NCBI GenBank assembly: GCA_014874355.1
Contig: JACWAJ010000065.1
Span: forward strand, 1-60,755
Origin: a bacterium
GTDB taxonomy: Bacteria > Chloroflexota > Dormibacteria > Aeolococcales > Aeolococcaceae
Length of the DNA stretch: 60,755 bases
Direction: 5' to 3'
Below, one piece after another: positions 1-9,519 of this stretch (within the stretch, counting starts at the first letter, position 1; each line of letters starts with the position of its first letter). The position numbers were made by a program, and so were the translations under genes. The notes beneath the pieces were generated by a model. The model was not told where the DNA came from, searched no databases, and saw nothing but the letters and a program-made list of their open reading frames with translations.

Positions 1-230
1 CGCTTGTCGCACTTGCCGTGCTTGCCGGCATGGTGGCCTGTGGTGGGCAGTCACCCGGTGCGTCGGGGACGCCCACGGCCAAGCCGTCCCCAACCCCCAA
101 ACCGGAGCCTCTTGCCTTGTGCGTTCGCACAGATGGTGGTTTACGTGGCATGATGGCGGCGCGTACCATAGCCGCGTCCGAGTACTGTCCTGCCTACGTT
201 GCAGCCAAGTCTTTAGTTATGACGCCGTGA
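1..230 (+). CDS. Small lipoprotein, 5' end outside window
   Basis: Frame open from the window edge: LVALAVLAGMVACGGQSPGASGTPTAKPSPTPKPEP..., a lipobox-like hydrophobic stretch plus Cys and a Pro/Thr linker; stop TGA 228-230 overlaps the next GTG start. Confidence 0.5.
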   Translation, partial: LVALAVLAGMVACGGQSPGASGTPTAKPSPTPKPEPLALCVRTDGGLRGMMAARTIAASEYCPAYVAAKSLVMTP

Positions 231-952
231 AGATCACCACTCAGAACGACACGCTATTGGAGAGCAGCGCCGACATTGTCGGTTGGGCGGTTGATGCACC
301 GCCTAAGCAGTCGAAGCCGGTGCCCTCGAAACAGGCTCGCGGGTTCCTTGCGGCGGCTTTGGGCGTACCCGTCGAGGCGCTTGCCGGGCTCAGTGACAGC
401 CATGTGGAAGTTGCCGTGTCGCGCTTGCGCAGTCTTGCCGACCAGTGTCGTAGTCTAGCCGCAGAGGTGACTGTCGATGAGTTGACGGGGGTGTTGCGAC
501 GTGGTGCTGGGCTGCTCGCCCTGCAGCGTGAGATCGATCGCGGCTGGCGTTCGCCAGGCCGCGGCACCGTGGTCGTGTTCATCGATGCCGACGGGCTGAA
601 GGCCGTGAACGACACGCGGGGCCATGCTGCCGGCGACAGGTTCTTGCTGGATGTCATCGCAACTTTGCGGGGCCGGCTGCGCTCTTACGACATCATCGCC
701 CGCTACGGTGGTGACGAGTTCTTCTGCGTGCTCATCAATGTCGAGGTGGGATTTGTCGAGCGTCTCATGGAGGAGGTCCAGCAACGTATCCGCCAGCGTA
801 CCTACGGCTTGTCGGTGAGCGTGGGGATGTCGGCCGTGATGCCGGATGACGATGCACAGTCGGTCGTGTCGCGTGCCGATCAGTGCCTCTATGCGGTGCG
901 GCGAACTACGGTGGGCAGTCCTCAGGCGTGCGACGTGCCCTCCCGCCCGTAG
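227..952 (+). CDS. GGDEF domain protein (probable diguanylate cyclase)
   Basis: RYGGDEF motif with an RxxD (RSYD) I-site five residues upstream; GTG start overlaps the preceding stop (GTGA). Confidence 0.88.
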   Translation: MKITTQNDTLLESSADIVGWAVDAPPKQSKPVPSKQARGFLAAALGVPVEALAGLSDSHVEVAVSRLRSLADQCRSLAAEVTVDELTGVLRRGAGLLALQREIDRGWRSPGRGTVVVFIDADGLKAVNDTRGHAAGDRFLLDVIATLRGRLRSYDIIARYGGDEFFCVLINVEVGFVERLMEEVQQRIRQRTYGLSVSVGMSAVMPDDDAQSVVSRADQCLYAVRRTTVGSPQACDVPSRP

Positions 953-1323
953 TCGTCCTCGAGCCGGACGATGTCGTCGATCTCTGGCGACGAGACCTCG
1001 AAGAGGTCGACGTCTTCGACGGCCACGAAACGATGCCGGAAGCCAGGACGGATGTGGGCGCTCATGCCGGCGTCGAGACGGTGGGTCTCAAGTTGACCAT
1101 GGGTGTTCTCGAGGACTAGATCGAGAACACCCGATTGGACGAAGATGCTCTCATCCTTCTCGACGTGGTACTGAAGACTGAGCTGGTGTCCCTGGTTGAC
1201 GTGGATGAGTTTGCCGAGATAACGGTCGGTGATGGCCCAGCGCAGCTCGTAACCCCAGGGCTTGTTGACGCAGCCGGTACCTGCCGCCGAAACGGCGTTC
1301 GAATCCGAGAGGGCGGGCATCAA
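922..1323 (-). CDS. Cupin, mannose-6-phosphate isomerase type II-like
   Basis: KPWGYE...GHQLSLQYHVEKDE...HIRPGFRHRF cupin motifs; operonic with phosphomannomutase and manC. Confidence 0.8.
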   Translation of the reverse strand: MMPALSDSNAVSAAGTGCVNKPWGYELRWAITDRYLGKLIHVNQGHQLSLQYHVEKDESIFVQSGVLDLVLENTHGQLETHRLDAGMSAHIRPGFRHRFVAVEDVDLFEVSSPEIDDIVRLEDDYGREGTSHA

Positions 1324-2804
1324 GCCGTCGCTCCTGCCGGTGGGGCGGTGACTCCAACGCGTTCTTCGAGCGCAGCGAGCAGTTCCTTGACCCTCTGGGG
1401 ATCAGGTGCCTCGCTGTAGATGCGCATCAGCGGCTCGGTACCGCTCATTCGCAGGAGCACCCATGAGCCGTCGTCGAGGTAGAACTTGAAACCGTCGTCG
1501 GTTCGGGTGCGTACCACTTGGCTGCCGGCAATTTGTGACGGCATATCCGACTCCATCGAGGCATAGACGCGGGCTTTGCGCTGCGCATAGCCGTCGCGCT
1601 CGAACCGGATGTCGTGCCGGTCATAGGACCACTTTCCGACCAGCTCGGTGAGGTGTTCGATGACCTTGGACAGCGGCCGCTCGTATGCGATCACCATCTC
1701 CGCCACGATCAAACCCGCCAGGACGCCGTCGCGTTCGGGCAGATGTCCACGGAAGGCAAACCCGCCCGACTCCTCGGCCCCGAAAAGTGCGTTGGTCTCA
1801 GTCATCTTGGTTCCGATGTACTTGAAACCAACCGGTGTCTCGTGGCAGGGCACGCCAAAGCGCTGCGCCAGGAGGTCGAGCATTCCCGTTGACGTCAGCG
1901 AGCGGACCAGATCGCCCCTCTCGCCGCGCTTCTCCAACAAGTACATGGCGAAGAGCGCTGCAACCTCGAGTTGGTTTACAAAGCGACCGCGCTCATCGAT
2001 GACGCCGACGCGGTCGGCATCGCCGTCGTTGGCTATACAGAGATCGTGACCGCCGTTGGCCATCACCGCGAGCGCCTGCGGCATGTAGCGGGCGATGGGC
2101 TCGGGATGCATGCCTCCGAAGCCGGGGTTGCGCTCGGCGTGGAGTTCGTCGACCACCGTGCGGCCTCCCTCCAGTGGGGCGCGCATCAGGCCGCGGCCGG
2201 CGCCGTACATCGCCTCGTGCAGCAACCTCAGGCCGGCTCCCCGGATGCGGGGCAGGTCGACCATTGTGCCGAGCTGGGCGAGGTAGTCGGGGGTCGGGTC
2301 GACCATAGCGATCAAACCGGACTGCTCGGCATCGGGCCAGCTCATGGCGGTGACGGTGTTGTTGTCGAGCGCGGCGTTGGAGTACTTCTCGATCTCGGCG
2401 ACCACCTCGGGTGGGGCGGAGCCTCCGAAGTCGGGCTTGTACTTGAGGCCGTTGAACTCGGAGGGATTGTGGCTGGCGGTGACGACGATGGCGCCGGCCG
2501 CTTTGCGCTGCACGACCGTCCAGCACGCTGACGGGGTTGGCGTGACACGGTCGAGCAGTAGCACCGACCGGCCGTTGGCGGCCAGAACCCGGGCGACCTC
2601 ACGCGCGAAGAGTTCGGCGGAGAACCGCGCGTCGTGGCCTACAACGATGGGGCGGGGGTCATTTGCCAGGTAGCGGGCTACGCCCTGGGCGACGGCGCGA
2701 ACCCGTTCGTATGTGAAATCGTCGGCGATGACGGCGCGCCATCCGTCGGTGCCGAAACTGATTGGGGGATTGGACATGATGGAGCAATTGTGCCGCAGTG
2801 TCAC
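1320..2804 (-). CDS. Phosphomannomutase/phosphoglucomutase family (start probably 2777)
   Basis: ISFGTDGWRA..., VTASHNPSEFNGLK, DGDADRVG, GTEPLMRIYSEA. Confidence 0.92.
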   Translation of the reverse strand: MTLRHNCSIMSNPPISFGTDGWRAVIADDFTYERVRAVAQGVARYLANDPRPIVVGHDARFSAELFAREVARVLAANGRSVLLLDRVTPTPSACWTVVQRKAAGAIVVTASHNPSEFNGLKYKPDFGGSAPPEVVAEIEKYSNAALDNNTVTAMSWPDAEQSGLIAMVDPTPDYLAQLGTMVDLPRIRGAGLRLLHEAMYGAGRGLMRAPLEGGRTVVDELHAERNPGFGGMHPEPIARYMPQALAVMANGGHDLCIANDGDADRVGVIDERGRFVNQLEVAALFAMYLLEKRGERGDLVRSLTSTGMLDLLAQRFGVPCHETPVGFKYIGTKMTETNALFGAEESGGFAFRGHLPERDGVLAGLIVAEMVIAYERPLSKVIEHLTELVGKWSYDRHDIRFERDGYAQRKARVYASMESDMPSQIAGSQVVRTRTDDGFKFYLDDGSWVLLRMSGTEPLMRIYSEAPDPQRVKELLAALEERVGVTAPPAGATA

Positions 2805-3946
2805 ACCAAGTCGCTGCGGCCGTCGGCTTTGAGGCGGTTGACGATCTCCTTGACCGCTTGTGCGCGATCGGTGGGAACGACCAGGACCGCGTCGCCGGTG
2901 TCGACGATGGTGAGGTTGGAGACGCCCACCACGGCCACCAGGCGGCCGCCCCGTGACGAAACCAGGCAGTTATGGCTGTCCAGCGCCATGCCGTCGCCCT
3001 CGATGATGTTTCCCGATGCGTCGGCGTGGCCGCCGTCGCGTCGCGCCGCTGCGAGGTCGCACCAGGTGCCGAGGTCGGACCAGGAGAAAGTGGCCGAAAC
3101 CACGGTCAACTGCGACGTCCGCTCGAACACGAGAGGCTCGACGGCGACACTTTCTAAATTCGCGTAGAGGGCCGCAGCAGCCGGCTCGTCGCCAGTGCGG
3201 CGGGCTTCGACGACGCGACCAAGGGCGGTGTCGAGGCCTGCGTCGGCTTGGCGCAGCTCGTCCAGAAAAGTACGAGCCGGCCAGGCGAAGAGCCCGAGGT
3301 TCCAGAGATGCCGGCCGTCGCTGACAAAGCGTTCGGCTGTGCTCACCTCTGGCTTCTCGTGAAAGCCGAGGGCTACGTGCGCCCCCAGGCCGGCTGCTGC
3401 CTTCGCCAGAGCCGGCTCAGAGTCGGTACGGCCGGCGGGGCGCCACTCGGCTGCCTCCCGCCGCTCACCCAGTTCGATGTAGCCAAGGCCGGTTGCGGGG
3501 TATGTCGGGGTAATGCCCACCGTTGCCAGTCCACCCGTGCGCTCCGCCCAGCCGGCGGCGGCGTAGACCGCGGCTCGGTAGGCTTCGACGTCGCCCACGT
3601 GGTGGTCCGCATGTACCGAGCAGATGACCGCCTGCGGGTCGGCATCGGCAATCCAACGCGTCGCCAGACCCAGCGCCGGTCCGGTGCCTCGTGCCTGTGG
3701 TTCGGCGATGATGTTGGCGGCCGAAAGGCCGAGGCCTGCAACCGCTTCGAGGCACATCTCCGCCTGGCATGCGGCGGTGACGATATGAACCGAGTCCCCG
3801 ATGCCGAGGACTCGTGAAACCGTGTCTCGCAGCAGGCTTTGGCCTGTGGCGCCGAGCAGCAGCAGGTGTTTGGGTACGGCCTGCCGTGACAGCGGCCACA
3901 ATCGAGTACCGCTGCCCCCCGCCAGGACAAGTATGTGCAGGCCCAT
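2801..3946 (-). CDS. manC: Mannose-1-phosphate guanylyltransferase
   Basis: LAGGSGTRLWPLSRQAVPKHLL signature; overlaps the downstream mutase gene. Confidence 0.9.
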   Translation of the reverse strand: MGLHILVLAGGSGTRLWPLSRQAVPKHLLLLGATGQSLLRDTVSRVLGIGDSVHIVTAACQAEMCLEAVAGLGLSAANIIAEPQARGTGPALGLATRWIADADPQAVICSVHADHHVGDVEAYRAAVYAAAGWAERTGGLATVGITPTYPATGLGYIELGERREAAEWRPAGRTDSEPALAKAAAGLGAHVALGFHEKPEVSTAERFVSDGRHLWNLGLFAWPARTFLDELRQADAGLDTALGRVVEARRTGDEPAAAALYANLESVAVEPLVFERTSQLTVVSATFSWSDLGTWCDLAAARRDGGHADASGNIIEGDGMALDSHNCLVSSRGGRLVAVVGVSNLTIVDTGDAVLVVPTDRAQAVKEIVNRLKADGRSDLV

Positions 3947-3955
3947 GGCCTCAGA

Positions 3956-5176
3956 TCATGCCCTAGATACGGCTGCTTGGGTTGTGGGTGAGTGATTCCC
4001 GAGGACAGGCACCGTGAGCATCTGTGTGCTCGCCTCTTCGGCCAGCAACGCCGCTCTGTCGGTGCGTTCCCAGGGGAGATCCAGGTCGCTGCGTCCGAAG
4101 TGACCGAAAGCTGCCACCTGCTGGTAGATCGGTCGGCGCAGTTCGAGCGCGCCGATGATTCCGGCCGGCGAAAGATCGAAGTGGCGGTCGACGAGCCGGA
4201 CGATTTCCGACACAGGGATGGTTTCGGTGCCGAAGGTTTCGACGAAGATCGAAATCGGCTTGACCACGCCGATGGCGTAGGCGAGTTGAATCTCACACTT
4301 GGTGGCGAGCCCCGCGGCAACGAGGTTCTTGGCCACCCATCTCGCGCCATAGGCCGCGCTGCGGTCGACTTTGGTCGGATCCTTGCCGCTGAAAGCGCCG
4401 CCGCCGTGGCGGGCATAGCCGCCGTAGGTGTCGACGATGATCTTGCGGCCGGTGAGCCCGGCATCGCCTTGCGGGCCGCCCACGACAAATCGACCGGTGG
4501 GGTTCACGTAGCGTCGGGTCTGCGCATCGAGCCACTCGGCGGGGATGACCTCGTCGACGACATGCTTCTGGACGTCGTCGAAGATTTGCTCTGGAGAGAC
4601 GTCTTCAGAGTGCTGCACGGAAATCAGAATGGTGTCGACACGCAGCGGTCGTCCGAGGTCGTCGTATTCCACGGTGACCTGGGTCTTGCCGTCGGGCCGG
4701 GCCCAGCGCAAGATGCTCCGGCGCCGCTGCTGGCTGAGGCGTTGCGCCAGCCGGTGTGCCAGTTGGATCGGGGCCGGCATCAGTTCGGGGGTTTCGTCAC
4801 AGGCGAATCCGAACATCATTCCCTGGTCGCCGGCTCCGCCCCGGTTGACTCCCACTGCGATGTCGGGGGACTGCTCATCGATGCAGACGAGCACGCCGCA
4901 GGTTTCGTAGTCAAAGCCGTACTTGGCGCGCGTGTAGCCCACGTCGCGGATGGTCTTACGGACGATCCCCGGCACGTCTACGTAGGCGTCGGTCGAGATC
5001 TCTCCGAAAATGAGCGCGGTGCCGGTTGTCAGCGCCGTTTCACACGCGACGCGCCCGAGTGGATCCTTTTCGAGAACGGCGTCGAGGACGGCGTCTGAGA
5101 TCTGGTCGGCGATCTTGTCGGGATGACCCTCGGTCACCGATTCCGACGTGAAGATACGGCGGTCGTGAGATGCCAT
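3956..5176 (-). CDS. metK: S-adenosylmethionine synthetase
   Basis: [53 protein letters not shown]. Confidence 0.97.
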   Translation of the reverse strand: MASHDRRIFTSESVTEGHPDKIADQISDAVLDAVLEKDPLGRVACETALTTGTALIFGEISTDAYVDVPGIVRKTIRDVGYTRAKYGFDYETCGVLVCIDEQSPDIAVGVNRGGAGDQGMMFGFACDETPELMPAPIQLAHRLAQRLSQQRRRSILRWARPDGKTQVTVEYDDLGRPLRVDTILISVQHSEDVSPEQIFDDVQKHVVDEVIPAEWLDAQTRRYVNPTGRFVVGGPQGDAGLTGRKIIVDTYGGYARHGGGAFSGKDPTKVDRSAAYGARWVAKNLVAAGLATKCEIQLAYAIGVVKPISIFVETFGTETIPVSEIVRLVDRHFDLSPAGIIGALELRRPIYQQVAAFGHFGRSDLDLPWERTDRAALLAEEASTQMLTVPVLGNHSPTTQAAVSRA

Positions 5177-5467
5177 TGTGCGAACTCCTTGCCCCATCGG
5201 CGGCCACCATGACGCCTGTGCGGCACGGCCCACTCCTATCCAGGGTGCCTAGAGAGTACTACTCTCCGGCCAGGGAATGGACATGAATGCACTTGCATAA
5301 GGGGGCGCGGGCGAGACGCGAAAAGGCCGGCGTGAATTCGCGGCCACCACGACTTTGTGGTGATACGGCAGGATTCGTGCAAGCCGAGCCCAGAATGTGT
5401 AGTGTTAGCAATACGTATCACTGACCCGGGCGGCCAAACAGTTCGTCCCGGTGGAGGACTTTGGCAG

Positions 5468-5779
5468 GTGCCCGTAGATCAGACCCTTCGTTGCCGCGAG
5501 TGCGGTGTTGACTTCATTTGGACGGAAGGCGAGCAGGAATTTTTCGCATCCCGTGGCTTGACCAATCCGCCGTCGCGGTGTCCCAGTTGCCGCTCGGCTC
5601 GCCGTGCTTCGGGAAGTGGCGGTGGTGGCGGTGGTGGCGGCTACGCACGTTCGTCGGCTCCACGTCAGATGTATGAGGTTCCTTGCGCAGGCTGTGGCAA
5701 CACCGCACGCGTGCCGTTCCAGCCGCGGGGCGACCGTCCTGTGTACTGCTCTGACTGCTTCCGGCCGAGTGGTCGATGA
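5468..5779 (+). CDS. Zinc-ribbon (four-CxxC) small protein
   Basis: LRCRECG...PSRCPSCR...VPCAGCG...VYCSDCF; GTG start after GGAGG. Confidence 0.7.
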   Translation: MPVDQTLRCRECGVDFIWTEGEQEFFASRGLTNPPSRCPSCRSARRASGSGGGGGGGGYARSSAPRQMYEVPCAGCGNTARVPFQPRGDRPVYCSDCFRPSGR

Positions 5780-6057
5780 CATCTGAGGCGGAGAGTTCCG
5801 TCATCACGATCGGTACGCGGGTCACGTTTCCCTATGGGGGCAGCCGGCGTACTGGGACGGTGTCGGACGTATCTGAGTTGCCCAACCCGTCAGGCGGCAG
5901 TCAGACTGCCTACCTGATCGACGTGGGACAGCGCAAGATCTTCGTCCAAGGCGATGGTGTGACACTTGCCAGCACCGCATCGACATCCGCGTTCGACGCG
6001 GTTGCCGAAGGCGTGGCATATGGGCGCAAGCGTCCGCGTAACCCGAGGCGTCGCTGA
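5776..6057 (+). CDS. Hypothetical basic protein
   Basis: ATGA overlap with preceding gene; followed by a strong terminator. Confidence 0.6.
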   Translation: MTSEAESSVITIGTRVTFPYGGSRRTGTVSDVSELPNPSGGSQTAYLIDVGQRKIFVQGDGVTLASTASTSAFDAVAEGVAYGRKRPRNPRRR

Positions 6058-6062
6058 CGCTC

Positions 6063-6704
6063 TCAATCTGGTTCTGTGGGCCGTCCCTTCGGGGGCGGCC
6101 CTTTTTTTTCGGCACGGTGGCGTCGCCACATGCCACGCCCAATCCATACCACTCCGACCAGCACGACGAGGGCCAGGCCGCCATAGCCGGTCCGGCCGAG
6201 CAGCCGGTCGGCGGCATCGAGATTCTGGCCGACGAGTAGCCCCACGATGCAGACGGTGGCCACCCAGACGCCCCCTCCGGCGGCATTGGCTATGAAAAAG
6301 CGGCCCCACGGCATGCGGTGCATGCCTGCGAGCGGCCCGGCGAAGATGCGCAGTAGTGCCACGAACCGGCCAAAGAAGACCGCCGTCCAGCCGTGGCGCG
6401 CGAAGAACGCCTCGGCGGTGGCAACATGCTCCGGCTTGTAGATACGGCGCAATCGGGGCATTGCCAGGAGGCGCTGGCCACAGCGTCGGCCCACGGAGTA
6501 CCCGATGTTGTCGCCGATCACCGCACCCATCCAACCAAGGCCGGCGACGACCAGTAAGTTCAAATGTCCGGTGCCGGCCAGAACTGCGCCTACCAGGAGC
6601 GCGGTCTCACCGGGGATAGGTATGCCCATGGATTCGACCATGACGCCGAGAAACACGACGACATAGCCGTAGCGGGTGCCAAGTTCCAGCAACCATTCGA
6701 GCAC
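6063..6704 (-). CDS. DedA/SNARE-associated family membrane protein
   Basis: SMGIPIPGETALLVGAVLAG...GDNIGYSVGRRCG...FFARHGWTAVFFGRFVALLRIFAGPLAGM. Confidence 0.92.
   Translation of the reverse strand: MLEWLLELGTRYGYVVVFLGVMVESMGIPIPGETALLVGAVLAGTGHLNLLVVAGLGWMGAVIGDNIGYSVGRRCGQRLLAMPRLRRIYKPEHVATAEAFFARHGWTAVFFGRFVALLRIFAGPLAGMHRMPWGRFFIANAAGGGVWVATVCIVGLLVGQNLDAADRLLGRTGYGGLALVVLVGVVWIGRGMWRRHRAEKKGPPPKGRPTEPD
6078..6109 (+). terminator. Rho-independent terminator
   Basis: GGGCCGTCCC-TTCG-GGGGCGGCCC followed by T8. Confidence 0.88.
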
Positions 6705-6745
6705 GGTGGTCGCAGTCTAGATGCGGTGGCCGGTTCAATGTCCGC

Positions 6746-6945
6746 TGGGGAGAGACCTCTCGAGCGTGGGCTGCGGCCACCGCAATCCGGTCGCTCTTCC
6801 AGTACGAGAGGGCGTTGATCCCGATGGCTAGGACGGCGGCTATCAGGAGACCCGTCGTGTGACCCACGAAGTAGCCGACGACCAGAAAGAGGCCGTCGAG
6901 GAGTCCGAGCAGTGCGGCGGTCTTGACGGTGCTGATGTTGAACAT
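6746..6945 (-). pseudogene. htpX: Truncated HtpX-like M48 protease remnant (N-terminal TM segment only)
   Basis: MFNISTVKTAALLGLLDGLFLVVGYFVGHTTGLLIAAVLAIGINALSYWKSDRIAVAAAHAREVSP matches the HtpX N-terminus; the HExxH domain is absent. Confidence 0.75.
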
Positions 6946-6985
6946 GCGGAGAGCGTACCCCGAAAGGCGGAATTTCGAGAGTCTC

Positions 6986-8542
6986 CTAAGTCGGGAATAC
7001 TCCGTGGTGGCGTGCGATATTTGCGCGGTGGCGCGAGGCATACATGCCGAGCCTTTTCACCAGCTCTTCCCGCAGTTCGGTCGGCGGCACCACCGCGTCG
7101 ACGACCATCTCCGAAGCCAGGTGGAAGATGTCGATGTCTTCGCGATATTCGTCCTGGAGTTGGCGAACGTAAGCCTCGCGTTCTGCCTCGGGCAACTCTT
7201 GAATCTTGTTGTAGTAGACGGCGTTGATTGCGGCTTCGGGGCCCATCACGGCGATCTGCGCCAAGGGCAGGGCCAGTGTGCAGTCGGGCTCGAAGGCGGG
7301 ACCACTCATGGCGTACAGGCCGGCTCCATACGCCTTGCGCAGGATGACGCAGATCCTGGGGACACCTGCCTGCGCCAACGCGGAGATCATCTTGGCGCCG
7401 TGGCGGATGATGCCCTGCCGTTCCACCGCCGTGCCGATCATGAAGCCGGGAACGTCGGCCAGCCACACCAGCGGGATGTTGAACGCATCGCAGCACATCA
7501 CAAACCTGGTTGCCTTGTCGGCGGAGTCGACGAAGAGGACGCCGCCCTTGAAGCGTGGCTGTGACGCCACGATGCCGACTGTACGGCCGTCGATTCGGGC
7601 AAGTCCCGTGACCAGTTCGCGCGCGAACAGTCGCTTGATCTCGAAGAACGAATCCGCATCGATCAGCCCCGCGACAATCTTCATGACGTCATAGCCTCGG
7701 GCCGGCTCGGGGGGGATGACGCTTTCGATGTGGTCAGAGTCCGCTGGGGGAACGGGTGTCGCCGGCGGCGGGGTCTCCTGCCAGTTGGCGGGCATGTATC
7801 CGAGGTACTGTCGTGCCGAATTGATGGCTGCTTCCTCGTCTGGGACGAGGACATCGCCGCAGCCGCTCACCGAGCAGTGCATTCGCGCGCCGCCCATCTC
7901 CTCGAGGCTGACCTTCTCACCGACGACGACCTCCGCCATGCGGGGTGAGCCGAGGTACATCGAGGCATTGCCCTCGACCATGATGACGACGTCGCAGAAC
8001 GAGGGGATGTAGGCACCACCTGCCGCTGACGGCCCGAAGAGCACGCAAACCTGCGGCACCTGTCCGGACAGCCGGACCTGCATGTGGAAGATCCGGCCGG
8101 CATGGCGACGTCCGGGGAACATCGCCACCTGATCGGTGATGCGCGCTCCCGCCGAGTCGACTAGGTAGACGAGGGGGATCTGCAAGCGCTCCGCGGTCTC
8201 CTGGATGCGTACGATCTTCTCAACACAACGTGCCCCCCACGAACCCGCCTTGACGGTGGGGTCGTTGGCCATAACCGCGCAGGGCCGGTTGTGGAGAATT
8301 CCGATGCCGGTGACGACGCCGTCGGCGGGCAGGTCGGGGGCGCCGGAATTCGCGAGCAGGCCGTCTTCAACGAAAGCCGTGCCAGTGTCGAAGAGGCGCG
8401 TGATGCGTTCGCGTACCTCGAACTTGTGCTGTTCTAGGAGCTTGGCCCTGGCCTTGGCGGAGCCGCCGGCGCGCGCACGATCAAGGCGTGTGGCCACCTC
8501 GGCGGCATCATGGCTTGGGATCGGCGGTTTGGAATGGGTCAC
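6986..8542 (-). CDS. Acyl-CoA carboxylase beta (carboxyltransferase) subunit
   Basis: VDSAGARITDQ, GPSAAGGAYIPSFCD, GVLFVDSADKATRFVMCCDAFNIPLVWLADVPGFMIG; GTG start 8542 proposed (ORF opens at 8581). Confidence 0.93.
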   Translation of the reverse strand: MTHSKPPIPSHDAAEVATRLDRARAGGSAKARAKLLEQHKFEVRERITRLFDTGTAFVEDGLLANSGAPDLPADGVVTGIGILHNRPCAVMANDPTVKAGSWGARCVEKIVRIQETAERLQIPLVYLVDSAGARITDQVAMFPGRRHAGRIFHMQVRLSGQVPQVCVLFGPSAAGGAYIPSFCDVVIMVEGNASMYLGSPRMAEVVVGEKVSLEEMGGARMHCSVSGCGDVLVPDEEAAINSARQYLGYMPANWQETPPPATPVPPADSDHIESVIPPEPARGYDVMKIVAGLIDADSFFEIKRLFARELVTGLARIDGRTVGIVASQPRFKGGVLFVDSADKATRFVMCCDAFNIPLVWLADVPGFMIGTAVERQGIIRHGAKMISALAQAGVPRICVILRKAYGAGLYAMSGPAFEPDCTLALPLAQIAVMGPEAAINAVYYNKIQELPEAEREAYVRQLQDEYREDIDIFHLASEMVVDAVVPPTELREELVKRLGMYASRHRANIARHHGVFPT

Positions 8543-8562
8543 CGTGCTCTCCTGGATCCGAC

Positions 8563-9516
8563 TTAGTTGGACCCGGGCCACAGCCCGGCACGGTACAGCT
8601 TACCGGGGAGGTCGTGACCGAGATCGGTGGCGAGTTGCCGGCTCACGGCGCAGTACCGCGACAAGTCGGCACCAATGATGGCGCCGAGTGCCAGCAGCGC
8701 GGCGAGGGCATCCTCGGAACAGACGTTGCCGGTCGAGCGTGGCGCGAAGGGACAGCCTCCGAGACCACCGGCGGAACCGTCGAAACGGTCGATGCCGGCC
8801 TCGTAGGCGGCGACGACGTTGGCAACGCCAAGGCCGCGAGTGTCGTGCAGATGGAGGCTCAACCGGTCCTGAGGCACGACACCTGCGAGGCGCTTACAGA
8901 TGTTGCGGACCGAGGCAGGTGTTGCCACCCCGATGGTGTCGGCAACGCTTACTTCGGATGCGCCAAGGGCCACGATACGGGCGCAAAGGTCGACCACCCG
9001 CTGTGGCTGTACGGGTCCGTCGAAGGGACAACCGAAGGCGACCGAGAGGGCGACGTCCACCCGGCATCCCGATGCGGTTGCGGCGCCCACGAGGGTTTGC
9101 AGTTCAGTCATGGAGGCTTCGACCGTGCGGTTGACGTTGCGCCGGTTGAAGCTGTCGGTGGCACCTACGGTGAACACGACGTTGGTGACGCCATTCTCCA
9201 AAGCTCGTTCCAGGCCCTTGAAATTGGGGATCAGAACTCGCATTTTGGCCTTGTCAGAGCTGTCGAATGCGGCCAGAACCTCGGCGGCGTCGCTCAGTTG
9301 CGGCACCCATTTGGGGGACACGAAAGAGGTCACCTCAACCTGGGGCACGCCGGTCTCGAGCAGGCCGCGAACTAGGCGAATCTTGGCCTGCGTGCCCACG
9401 GGTTCGCTGATGTTCTGCAGCCCGTCGCGTGGCGCAACGTCGGTCCAGATGACTTGGCGCGTACCTTGCGGAGAGCCGGCCGGCCGGCCGGCTGCGGGTT
9501 GTGGCGAGGTGGCTAT
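8563..9516 (-). CDS. Hydroxymethylglutaryl-CoA lyase-like (start unresolved)
   Basis: DVAPRDGLQN, EVTSFVSPKWVPQ, SLHLHDTRGLGVANVVAAYEAGIDRFDGSAGGLGGCPFAPRSTGN; the conserved N-terminus lies upstream of the first canonical start (GTG 9399). Confidence 0.85.
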   Translation of the reverse strand: MATSPQPAAGRPAGSPQGTRQVIWTDVAPRDGLQNISEPVGTQAKIRLVRGLLETGVPQVEVTSFVSPKWVPQLSDAAEVLAAFDSSDKAKMRVLIPNFKGLERALENGVTNVVFTVGATDSFNRRNVNRTVEASMTELQTLVGAATASGCRVDVALSVAFGCPFDGPVQPQRVVDLCARIVALGASEVSVADTIGVATPASVRNICKRLAGVVPQDRLSLHLHDTRGLGVANVVAAYEAGIDRFDGSAGGLGGCPFAPRSTGNVCSEDALAALLALGAIIGADLSRYCAVSRQLATDLGHDLPGKLYRAGLWPGSN

Positions 9517-9519
9517 GAC

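Noticed and set aside
3992-5098. 368-aa plus-strand ORF antisense to metK
   Set aside because: Shadow ORF opposite a highly conserved gene.
5236-5460. Possible SAM riboswitch in the metK 5' region (minus strand)
   Set aside because: Only a short CACCAC/GTGGTG inverted repeat was seen; no SAM-I/II/IV core motifs recognised.
5610-5645. GGTGGCGGTGGTGGCGG run resembling a repeat array
   Set aside because: It encodes the poly-Gly linker between the two zinc ribbons of the 5468-5779 protein; ordinary low-complexity coding sequence.
8488-9375. 295-aa plus-strand ORF opposite hmgL
   Set aside because: Antisense shadow; HMG-CoA lyase motifs lie on the minus strand.
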